Assembly: GCA_012961055.1 (NCBI GenBank)
Contig: DUAA01000215.1
Coordinates: 298 to 5,366, forward strand
Direction: 5' to 3'
Length of the DNA stretch: 5,069 bases
Source: Nitrospinaceae bacterium
GTDB lineage: Bacteria; Nitrospinota; Nitrospinia; Nitrospinales; VA-1
The notes under the pieces are model-generated. The model was given only the letters and a program-made list of their open reading frames with translations. It was not told the origin of the DNA and did not search any database. Positions within the stretch are counted from its first letter, which is position 1, and every line of letters starts with the position of its first letter. Positions 1 to 5,069 of the stretch are shown here, in pieces. The position numbers and the translations under genes were made by a program.

Positions 1-657
1 GAGATGGATATCAACCGTGCTTTAGATCGAACCATTTGGCTCAAGTCCGGCGGCTATATCACTATTGACCAGACCGAAGCCCTGGTAGCCATTGATGTCA
101 ATACCGGAAAATTCGTTGGGAACAATGACCCAGAAGATACCATTCTAAAAACCAATCTTGAGGCTGTCAAAGAATCTGTATATCAGCTTCGCCTCAGGAA
201 TATCGGCGGTATCATCATTGTTGATTTCATCGACATGGCAAAAGAAGAAAGTAAGGAAAGGGTATCAAACGCACTCATACAGGCACTCAAGACGGATCGC
301 TCCCGCACCCGCATCTTAAAAATTTCCGAACTGGGCCTAGTTGAAATGACCCGTAAACGCGTGCGCGCAAGCCTGACTCAAACCCTTTGTGAGCCTTGTG
401 ACTATTGCGATGGAAAGGGGTACATCAAGGGCACGACAACGGTCAGCTACGAAATCATTCGGGAAATCCAACGTCAAGGAACCGACAATATCACAAAAAA
501 GAATATTTGCATTGAGATACATCCAACAGTTTATGACATGCTATTCGAACAAGAGGGCAGTCTCCTCGAAGAAATGGAAAAGCATCACAATATTAAAATC
601 ACCTTTAAAGTGAACTCAAAATTGCATCGGGAAAAATATAAAATTGTCACATTATAA
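1..657 (+). CDS. rng: Ribonuclease G/E family endoribonuclease, C-terminal part (5' end outside window)
   Basis: This is the C-terminal 218 residues of an RNase E/G-family enzyme; the frame is open to the left edge. The family cuts single-stranded, AU-rich RNA during rRNA maturation and mRNA decay in the cytoplasm. Counting from the first ATG (position 4), the catalytic DNase I-like part has DVNTG at 31-35, whose Asp31 matches the metal-binding D303 of E. coli RNase E. DFIDM at 74-78 supplies the second Asp (D346 equivalent). The Zn-link is CDYC at 132-135 followed by GKG, matching the CPRCxGTG motif that holds the dimer together. The protein stops about 80 residues after the Zn-link, so it lacks the long RNase E scaffold. 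This favours RNase G (rng/cafA) over RNase E. The ATG at position 4 is internal, not the true start. The lipoprotein gene follows closely downstream. Confidence 0.93.
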   Translation, partial: EMDINRALDRTIWLKSGGYITIDQTEALVAIDVNTGKFVGNNDPEDTILKTNLEAVKESVYQLRLRNIGGIIIVDFIDMAKEESKERVSNALIQALKTDRSRTRILKISELGLVEMTRKRVRASLTQTLCEPCDYCDGKGYIKGTTTVSYEIIREIQRQGTDNITKKNICIEIHPTVYDMLFEQEGSLLEEMEKHHNIKITFKVNSKLHREKYKIVTL

Positions 658-661
658 AAAT

Positions 662-666
662 GAGGG
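662..666 (+). promoter_or_regulatory. Ribosome-binding site deciding the lipoprotein start
   Basis: GAGGG sits 8 bases before the ATG at 675. It decides between that ATG and the ATG at 660, which lies just upstream of the site and has no comparable motif in front of it. Confidence 0.6.
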
Positions 667-674
667 ATTACAAA

Positions 675-1010
675 ATGAAAAAATTTCCCGTTCGTAATTT
701 AAAGGTTGTTCTTCTTTTGGTTTTGTTTTTTGCTACCAGTTGCGGCACTGCTGGAAAAAATTTTGACGAGTCTCTTTATGAAAATATTGCTACAGGAACA
801 ACGTCCCAAAAGGAAATTCACTCCATGTTTGGAACCCCTTTTAAAAAGGGGGTTCAGAACGGGTTTTCTGTGTGGACCTATGAGTATAATTATTACAATT
901 CTCTAGGTAACAATATCATGAAGGATATGGTCATCGTTTTTGACCAGCGCGGTATTGTGAAATCTCATCAAATGATGACCAATCAAGCTGAATCTATTGG
1001 CAGGCAATAA
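675..1010 (+). CDS. Small BamE/SmpA/OmlA-like lipoprotein
   Basis: Predicted 111-residue exported lipoprotein. I chose the ATG at 675 because a GAGGG ribosome-binding site lies 8 bases upstream; an in-frame ATG at 660 would place that site inside the gene. The N-terminus is a lipoprotein signal: basic MKK, a hydrophobic stretch at about 11-20, then A-T-S-C with Cys23 as the likely lipidated residue. The -3 position is Ala rather than the more common Leu. The mature part resembles the BamE/SmpA fold: an 'I-x-x-G-x-T' start (38-43), 'M-F-G-T-P' (51-55), 'W-T-Y-E-Y' (67-71) and a final strand 'VIVFDQRGIV' (86-95). BamE-type proteins assist outer-membrane protein assembly or stabilise the cell envelope. 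Whether this one is the true BamE or a paralogue cannot be told. It is probably co-transcribed with rng, 17 bases upstream. Confidence 0.72.
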   Translation: MKKFPVRNLKVVLLLVLFFATSCGTAGKNFDESLYENIATGTTSQKEIHSMFGTPFKKGVQNGFSVWTYEYNYYNSLGNNIMKDMVIVFDQRGIVKSHQMMTNQAESIGRQ

Positions 1011-1030
1011 TCAAATTATGGAATCATCGG

Positions 1031-1059
1031 TTGTAAACATTCTCCCGACACCTTATTAC
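1031..1059 (+). promoter_or_regulatory. Candidate sigma-70-type promoter upstream of the transporter gene
   Basis: TTGTAA (1031-1036) and TATTAC (1054-1059) each match the -35 and -10 consensus at four of six positions, with an optimal 17-base spacer. Transcription would begin near 1066 and leave a leader of about 160 bases before the transporter start at 1228. The match is by eye only and the region is AT-rich, so chance is a real alternative. Confidence 0.3.
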
Positions 1060-1086
1060 TCCTGCATAATTTTTTATTCTCCCATG

Positions 1087-1118
1087 TTTGAGTCCACCCG
1101 ATGTGGTGTGGGCTCAAA
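1087..1118 (+). other. Stem-loop between lipoprotein and transporter genes (possible terminator or leader structure)
   Basis: TTTGAGTCCAC (1087-1097) pairs with GTGGGCTCAAA (1108-1118), giving 11 consecutive pairs including one G-U, around a 10-base loop. A competing CCAC/GTGG pairing exists inside it (1094-1097 with 1103-1106). It lies about 80 bases after the lipoprotein stop, so it could end the rng-lipoprotein transcript. However, only AAAATGAAAT follows, with no U-run, so a standard intrinsic terminator is not supported. If the promoter at 1031-1059 is real, the hairpin lies in the transporter leader instead. The remainder of 1011-1227 shows nothing recognisable apart from a small CTATA-GCAA-TATAG hairpin at 1126-1139. 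Confidence 0.45.
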
Positions 1119-1216
1119 ATGAAATCTATAGCAATATAGTTGCAGAGATTCTTCGCTTAATAAACTAGCCCATGATCGTTATAAGCTCCACGCGCTTCAG
1201 CAAACAGCTCCCGGAT

Positions 1217-1220
1217 AAGG
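1217..1220 (+). promoter_or_regulatory. Ribosome-binding site of the transporter gene
   Basis: AAGG lies 7 bases before the ATG at 1228 and supports that start. The following N-terminal residues lead directly into the first membrane helix, as expected for the family. Confidence 0.55.
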
Positions 1221-1227
1221 TCACACA

Positions 1228-2646
1228 ATGTTAGGTTTTAGCAAATCCCAATGGGCTACCCTGCATTTGACCTGGGTCGCATTTTTTCTGACCTTTGTGG
1301 CATGGTTCAACATGGCACCGTTCAATACCACTATCATGCATTCCCTCGACCTGTCTTTAGCCGAGATTAATATTCTGATGATTTGTAATGTGGCTCTTAC
1401 CATCCCAGCACGCATCATTATTGGTTTTTGGGTTGACAAACACGGACCGCAAAAAGTATTCAGTAGCCTATTAATTTTTTCCGCTTTGGTATGTTTCGGG
1501 TTCGCCTTGTCGCAAGGTTTTAAGGCTCTTCTGGTCACCCGCTTGCTAATGGGAATTGTCGGCGGCGGATTCGTCGTGGGGATAAAAATGATCGCCGAGT
1601 GGTTTCCGCCGGAAAAAATGGGAACCGCCCAAGGTCTCTACGCAGGTTGGGGGAATTTTGGTTCTGCATTTGCAGTGTTTAGCCTTCCACTAACTGCTCT
1701 TCTCTTCCCTGAAGATATCGGTTGGCGAGTCGCTACAGGTCTTTCAGGACTCTCTTGCTTAGTTTGGGCAGGGGTTTATTACAAGTTTTGTCCCGATGCC
1801 CCGGGGAAAGGCAAAGATTTCCTAGTAGATATACATGGCGTGATTAAGATAACTTCATACCGGGATCTGATTCTGCAAATCATTTTTCTCTTGCCCCTTT
1901 ACGGTGCCTTGATCCTGTTCATTTGGAAGCTTTCAGGACATCCTTTTTCTCTGATCTCTAATTCACTTGCCGTAGTCTTGATTCTTGCTATATCATTGAT
2001 TTACATCTTGAACGCATTTCAATGTTGGAAATTCAACGTGACAAGATTGCAACACCCTTTGCCAGAGAAAGATAAATATCCGTTCAGCCAGATCGCTATT
2101 TTGAGCCTGGTCTATTCTCTTACATTCGGTTCCGAGTTAGCAATCATTTCAATGTTCCCGCAGTTTCTGCAAACGACTTTCTCCCTTTCTGTAGGATTAG
2201 CAGGGATACTTGGATCCAGCTATGCTTTAATGAACCTGATTGCTCGACCTGGAGGAGGCTGGATTTCTGATCGGTTTGGCCGCAGAAGAACTCTTATCAT
2301 CATGGTCTTTGGAGGGATGGTGAGCCACTGGTTTATAGGAGAGGTGGATTCCGATTGGCAGTTAACCAGTGTCATAGCCCTCACAATAGTCGGCTCCATC
2401 TTCTTAAAAGCAGGCAACGGTGCCTGCTTTGCAATGATTCCATTGATATCCAAATCCCTTACTGGAAAACTGGCAGGCCTAGCAGGGGCCTACGGAAGCG
2501 TCGGAGCGGTTGTTTTTCTCACCCTGTTCAGTTTCGTAACCCCGGAAATATTTTTTAAAATTATTGCTGGCTACGCTTTTCTGGTATTCTTGCTCCTGTT
2601 TTTTTTAAAACCGCTTAATAACGTTAGCAAAAGTTCAACCTCATAA
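1228..2646 (+). CDS. NarK/NasA-type nitrate/nitrite transporter (NNP family, major facilitator superfamily)
   Basis: Polytopic inner-membrane protein of 472 residues. The NNP family moves nitrate and/or nitrite, by proton symport or nitrate/nitrite exchange. Both halves show family hallmarks: Arg62 in helix 2 followed by the loop GxxxDKHG (66-73), and the second-half equivalent Arg340 followed by GGGWISDRFGRRR (342-354). These arginines correspond by position to the substrate-binding R89 and R305 of E. coli NarK. The first nitrate signature is AGWGNFGSAF (139-148); AGAYGSVGAVVF (419-430) is the second. AGNGACFAMIP (395-405) precedes it. Unusually, the linker between halves (about 187-285) contains two further hydrophobic stretches (about 212-233 and 243-266), suggesting 14 rather than 12 helices. 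Direction and substrate (nitrate, nitrite or another anion) cannot be read from the sequence. No nitrate reductase, nitrite reductase or nitrite oxidoreductase gene lies in the window. ychF follows 19 bases downstream. Confidence 0.85.
   Translation: MLGFSKSQWATLHLTWVAFFLTFVAWFNMAPFNTTIMHSLDLSLAEINILMICNVALTIPARIIIGFWVDKHGPQKVFSSLLIFSALVCFGFALSQGFKALLVTRLLMGIVGGGFVVGIKMIAEWFPPEKMGTAQGLYAGWGNFGSAFAVFSLPLTALLFPEDIGWRVATGLSGLSCLVWAGVYYKFCPDAPGKGKDFLVDIHGVIKITSYRDLILQIIFLLPLYGALILFIWKLSGHPFSLISNSLAVVLILAISLIYILNAFQCWKFNVTRLQHPLPEKDKYPFSQIAILSLVYSLTFGSELAIISMFPQFLQTTFSLSVGLAGILGSSYALMNLIARPGGGWISDRFGRRRTLIIMVFGGMVSHWFIGEVDSDWQLTSVIALTIVGSIFLKAGNGACFAMIPLISKSLTGKLAGLAGAYGSVGAVVFLTLFSFVTPEIFFKIIAGYAFLVFLLLFFLKPLNNVSKSSTS
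2407..2430 (+). repeat. Perfect 10-bp inverted repeat (hairpin) inside the transporter gene
   Basis: AAAGCAGGCA (2407-2416) and TGCCTGCTTT (2421-2430) are exact reverse complements separated by the four-base loop ACGG. The repeat lies within the codons for the conserved AGNGACF segment. It has the stem shape of an intrinsic terminator, but the T-run is only three bases on the plus strand and four on the minus strand. Confidence 0.85.
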
Positions 2647-2665
2647 TAAAAGGAATTAAAGTTCT

Positions 2666-3763
2666 ATGGGATTTAGCTGTGGTCTTGTCGGTCTCCCCAA
2701 CGCTGGAAAATCAACTCTATTTGGTGCTTTAACAAGAACTAAAGCCCAAGCGGGTAATTATGCATTCACCACTATCGAACCCAATAGCGGTATTGTCCTG
2801 GTTCCTGATAAACGCTTGGATATAATCACCCACTACGTTAAGACTAACAAAATTGTTCCTACGACTATGGAGTTTGTCGACATCGCCGGACTTATCAAAG
2901 GCGCATCTAAGGGAGAAGGTCTGGGCAATAAATTTCTTGGACATATTCGTGAGGTGGATGCCATCGCTCACGTGATTCGCTGTTTCGAAGATAGCAATGT
3001 TCCTCATATCAGTGATGTCATCGATCCGTCCTCCGATATCGATACCATCAACACTGAATTGATGATCGCTGACATGGAATCTCTAGAACGCCGCAAAATC
3101 AAGATTCAGAAGTTAGCTAAGTCCGGAGATAAAGAAGCACGTATGCAGATGGAAGTGATCATAAAATTATCCGAGGCCCTCGATCAATTTCAACCGGCTC
3201 GAACCGTTGGAGGTTTCGATGACGAACAAAATCTGTACGTAAAAAGCTTGACCCTGCTAAGTGCCAAACCAGTTCTTTATATCTGTAATGTCATGGATCC
3301 CAGCGATATGGGAAACGAACTTGTGCAAAAGGTCAAAGAGATCTCCAAACAGGACGGCTCATCCGTTGTGGCGCTGGCTGGAAAACTGGAAGGCGAGATT
3401 ATGGAAATTGAAGATCCGGAAGAACAAAAAGCTTTTATGGAAGAACTGGAATTAACCGAAACCGGACTCGATCGCATGATCTCGGCGGGATATGGGCTGC
3501 TCGATCTCGCCACGTATTTCACCGCCGGAATAAAAGAAACCCGGGCCTGGACCATCCCAAAAAATGCAAAAGCGCCGGTCGCTGCAGGAGTGATTCATAC
3601 CGATTTCGAGAAAGGTTTTATTCGCGCAGAAGTCTATAACTTGGAAGACTTGATTGAACATAAATCCGAAGCAGCAATTAAAGACGCCGGAAAATTGCGC
3701 ATCGAAGGAAAAGATTACATTGTCCAAGATGGAGACATCATGCACTTTCGTTTCAATATATAA
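2666..3763 (+). CDS. ychF: Redox-regulated ATPase YchF (Obg-related, OLA1 family)
   Basis: Complete, 365 residues, the normal YchF length. YchF is a cytoplasmic P-loop ATPase associated with ribosomes and stress responses. The P-loop is GLPNAGKS (9-16), the G2 region is [10 protein letters not shown] (31-40) and G3 is DIAG (72-75). Leu76 follows where classical GTPases carry the catalytic Gln, as in the hydrophobic-substituted (HAS) class. The G4 motif is NVMD (208-211) instead of NKxD, the change linked to ATP rather than GTP preference. A helical insertion covers about 125-185, and a C-terminal TGS domain (about 282-365) ends in the typical '[16 protein letters not shown]' stretch. A weak AGGA site (2651-2654) lies 11 bases before the ATG. 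The gene is probably transcribed with the transporter upstream. In many bacteria ychF sits beside pth, which is not seen here. Confidence 0.96.
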   Translation: MGFSCGLVGLPNAGKSTLFGALTRTKAQAGNYAFTTIEPNSGIVLVPDKRLDIITHYVKTNKIVPTTMEFVDIAGLIKGASKGEGLGNKFLGHIREVDAIAHVIRCFEDSNVPHISDVIDPSSDIDTINTELMIADMESLERRKIKIQKLAKSGDKEARMQMEVIIKLSEALDQFQPARTVGGFDDEQNLYVKSLTLLSAKPVLYICNVMDPSDMGNELVQKVKEISKQDGSSVVALAGKLEGEIMEIEDPEEQKAFMEELELTETGLDRMISAGYGLLDLATYFTAGIKETRAWTIPKNAKAPVAAGVIHTDFEKGFIRAEVYNLEDLIEHKSEAAIKDAGKLRIEGKDYIVQDGDIMHFRFNI

Positions 3764-3780
3764 CTATTTTTTCCATGATG
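3736..3780. repeat. 7-bp inverted repeat spanning the convergent stop codons
   Basis: CATCATG (3736-3742) and CATGATG (3774-3780) are exact reverse complements and flank the two abutting stop codons, with a 31-base AT-rich interior. The long loop and the lack of a T-run after either arm argue against an intrinsic terminator; the only T-run (3767-3772) is inside the loop. It may be chance. Confidence 0.35.
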
Positions 3781-4735
3781 GCACTAGGCTACGTGGGGAG
3801 GTTCCTTCCAGGGAATCCAACACGTTATCCGCAACAAGTTCAGCCATTTCATCTCTGGTCTCAAAACTTGCGCTACCAATATGAGGGAGCAGCAACAGGT
3901 TTTCTAGCTCTGTCATGCCTTCGGTGAGTGCAGGTTCATTTTCATACACATCCAACGCCGCGCCTGCGATTTTTTCTTTTTGCAACGCTTCCACCAGAGC
4001 GTTATCATCCACCACCTTACCCCGAGCAGTATGGATAAAATAGGCAGTGGGCTTCATCAGCAAAAACTGTTTCTTGCCGATCAAATATTGGGTCTGGTCT
4101 GTTAAGGGGGCATGAACTGTAATGAAGTCGGATTGCCTCAGTAAATCTTCCAGCGAGGTGTAGATCGCGTCCAAATCCTGTTCTTTTTCAATTGGCATTC
4201 GATTTCTGTTGTTATAAAGAATACGCATATTGAACCCCGAAGCTCTACGGGCGACCGCCGAACCGATTTCACCGCAACCAATAATACCCAGTGTTTTTCC
4301 ATAAACATCTCCTCCCAGAAACATCTTTGCCTGCCAACCTTTGAATCGATTTTCCCGGGTAAAACGGTCCCCGGGAACTATTTTACGAGCGGCTCCCAAA
4401 ATCATCGCCCAAGTTAAATCTGCAGTGGTTTCATGCAGGACTCCAGGGGTATTCGTAACCCAAATGTCCCTTTTCACGGCATGTTGCACATCAATATTGT
4501 TGAATCCGGCCCCATAATTGGCAATGAGCTTTAAATTATCTCCACAATCAATAATGTCTGCGTCGATCTTGTCAGATAAGTATGTGATGATCGCCGTACT
4601 TTCAGCCACATACTTTTTGAGGTCATCAGCGTTTGGAGGATTTTCCGTCTGATTGGTCCGCAAGTCGCAATAGGGGCTCAATTTTTTCAGAGCTTTCTCG
4701 GGAAACATGTTGGTCACAGTAACGATAGGCTTCAC
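3764..4735 (-). CDS. D-isomer-specific 2-hydroxyacid dehydrogenase (glyoxylate/hydroxypyruvate reductase type)
   Basis: Predicted 323-residue cytoplasmic enzyme that reduces a 2-oxoacid such as glyoxylate or hydroxypyruvate with NAD(P)H. The Rossmann motif GCGEIG is at 153-158. The catalytic set is Arg238 (TARGKVVD), Glu267 (YENEP) and His285 (LPHIGSA). The segment after the second Rossmann strand is ILYNNRNR (172-179). It lacks the acidic residue of NAD-specific members and resembles E. coli GhrB, so NADPH preference is plausible. I chose the GTG at 4735 because AAAGGA lies 9 bases upstream and the resulting start, MKPIVTVTN, matches the family. An in-frame ATG at 4753 (329 residues, weak site) is the main alternative. 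A TTG at 4834 would add 33 unfamiliar residues with no ribosome site. The gene ends exactly against the ychF stop on the other strand. The physiological substrate is not determined. Confidence 0.9.
   Translation of the reverse strand: MKPIVTVTNMFPEKALKKLSPYCDLRTNQTENPPNADDLKKYVAESTAIITYLSDKIDADIIDCGDNLKLIANYGAGFNNIDVQHAVKRDIWVTNTPGVLHETTADLTWAMILGAARKIVPGDRFTRENRFKGWQAKMFLGGDVYGKTLGIIGCGEIGSAVARRASGFNMRILYNNRNRMPIEKEQDLDAIYTSLEDLLRQSDFITVHAPLTDQTQYLIGKKQFLLMKPTAYFIHTARGKVVDDNALVEALQKEKIAGAALDVYENEPALTEGMTELENLLLLPHIGSASFETRDEMAELVADNVLDSLEGTSPRSLVPSWKK
4352..4377. repeat. 8-bp GC-rich inverted repeat inside the dehydrogenase gene
   Basis: TTCCCGGG (4352-4359) and CCCGGGAA (4370-4377) are exact reverse complements with a 10-base loop. 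Each arm contains the palindrome CCCGGG. The repeat is inside coding sequence (around residues 120-130) and its T-run on either side is short, so no function is assigned. Confidence 0.7.
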
Positions 4736-4744
4736 TCTGAACCA

Positions 4745-4750
4745 TCCTTT
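4745..4750 (-). promoter_or_regulatory. Ribosome-binding site deciding the dehydrogenase start
   Basis: On the minus strand this reads AAAGGA and lies 9 bases before the GTG at 4735. It overlaps the codons just after the alternative ATG at 4753, which has only a poor purine stretch ahead of it. This favours the shorter protein. Confidence 0.55.
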
Positions 4751-4848
4751 CATATTTTCTGTAGTAAAATAAGACCCCAATTCTAAGGGAACATTACAAT
4801 CAATCCCATAAAAAAATTTTAACCTTTGGAACAATTAGTTGATAGAAG

Positions 4849-4886
4849 TGAATATGAAAGCTCCGACATAAGGCGATCCATATTCA
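4849..4886. repeat. 8-bp inverted repeat upstream of the dehydrogenase gene
   Basis: TGAATATG (4849-4856) and CATATTCA (4879-4886) are exact reverse complements with a 22-base interior. The repeat lies about 115-150 bases upstream of the dehydrogenase start. It could be an operator or an RNA stem, but no known regulator site is recognised. Confidence 0.45.
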
Positions 4887-4927
4887 AAAGGGTCATTGAG
4901 TGGCATAACGGCACTACCACCACAAAA

Positions 4928-4948
4928 AGCTGCCTTGGAAAAGGCGCT
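4928..4948 (-). terminator. Candidate intrinsic terminator on the minus strand
   Basis: On the minus strand AGCGCCTT, loop TTCC, then AAGGC-A-GCT form an eight-pair, GC-rich stem with one bulged base. It runs straight into a T-run of five (the last T of the stem plus four more) and then GTGG. This is the arrangement of a Rho-independent terminator for a gene entering from the right edge, transcribed in the same direction as the dehydrogenase. On the plus strand the same hairpin is not followed by T residues. The loop on the plus strand is GGAA, a GNRA tetraloop. Confidence 0.45.
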
Positions 4949-5026
4949 ACTATTATTACTGCCTTAACAACAAACAAATTTATAAAAATATAAGTTTAAA
5001 ATATTTTTTCTTTCCCTGATCCCGCT

Positions 5027-5069
5027 TTATAATAACTTTTGTAGAGCTTGGTTTAATCTTTCTTGTTTT
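5027..5069 (-). CDS. Possible C-terminal end of a gene entering from the right edge
   Basis: On the minus strand one frame reads from the window edge as KQERLNQALQKLL and then stops at 5027-5029. It looks like the amphipathic C-terminal helix of a protein. A second frame is also open from the edge for 29 codons and stops at 4980-4982, but its product is lysine-rich and typical of AT-rich noncoding DNA. Either would place a gene end shortly upstream of the terminator-like hairpin at 4928-4948. With at most 13 to 29 residues visible, no family can be named and chance is a serious alternative. The AT-rich stretch from 4966 to 5026 shows nothing else recognisable. Confidence 0.22.
   Translation of the reverse strand, partial: KQERLNQALQKLL

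Noticed and set aside
660..674. Longer lipoprotein start at the ATG at 660
   Set aside because: It would place the GAGGG ribosome site inside the gene and add acidic MRDYK ahead of a clean MKK signal-peptide start.
1018..1122. 34-codon open frame on the plus strand between the lipoprotein and transporter genes
   Set aside because: It has no convincing ribosome site, the product (MESSVVNILPTPYY...) resembles nothing I know, and it overlaps the promoter candidate and the stem-loop.
1140..1184. Second promoter candidate (TTGCAG with TAAACT or TTATAA) close to the transporter start
   Set aside because: The spacing is 15 bases or does not fit at all, and the hexamers match poorly.
1221..1538. 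105-codon open frame on the minus strand opposite the transporter
   Set aside because: It is antisense to a well-supported gene, with no recognisable domain and no start signal; it is a shadow of the coding strand.
3277..3745. Two overlapping minus-strand open frames opposite ychF (3277-3555 and 3452-3745)
   Set aside because: Both lie within strongly conserved ychF coding sequence on the other strand and their products look like translation noise.
3798..3818. Possible terminator just past the ychF stop (GGTTCC...GGAATCC)
   Set aside because: The stem needs a bulge and a mismatch, no T-run follows, and it lies inside the dehydrogenase coding sequence.
4896..4966. Resemblance of the CCAAGGCA stretch on the minus strand to signal-recognition-particle RNA, and a tmRNA check of the region
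   Set aside because: The rest of the conserved SRP domain IV is absent, and neither the tmRNA tRNA-like 3' end nor a tag sequence is present.

Overview
The window is ordinary bacterial chromosome of mid-range base composition and tightly packed genes. I see no phage, insertion sequence, CRISPR array, tRNA or rRNA. A lipoprotein signal peptide next to a BamE-like domain indicates a Gram-negative cell. An RNase G-type enzyme, a YchF ATPase and a nitrate/nitrite (NarK-type) transporter would fit many proteobacteria or a nitrite-oxidising lineage such as Nitrospinota. That assignment is inference and was not tested.

Layout: (1) The C-terminal part of an RNase E/G-family ribonuclease (rng) enters from the left edge and ends at 657. 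(2) It is followed 17 bases later by a small BamE/SmpA-like lipoprotein (675-1010), probably in the same transcript. (3) A 217-base gap (1011-1227) holds a candidate promoter and an 11-bp stem-loop. (4) A 472-residue NarK/NasA-family (NNP) major facilitator protein occupies 1228-2646. It has two extra hydrophobic segments between its halves. (5) ychF (2666-3763) follows after 19 bases and is probably co-transcribed. (6) A D-2-hydroxyacid dehydrogenase of the glyoxylate/hydroxypyruvate reductase type (3764-4735) lies on the minus strand. Its stop codon directly abuts the ychF stop codon, tail to tail. (7) The last ~330 bases are AT-rich and hold several inverted repeats. One is a terminator-like hairpin on the minus strand, probably serving a gene that ends near or beyond the right edge.

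The genes do not form one pathway: they cover RNA processing, envelope assembly, nitrogen oxyanion transport, a translation-associated ATPase and 2-oxoacid reduction. I did not find a convincing new system. The points most worth checking are the enlarged transporter, a perfect 10-bp hairpin inside its second signature motif, the zero-spacing convergent gene pair and the structured region at the right end.
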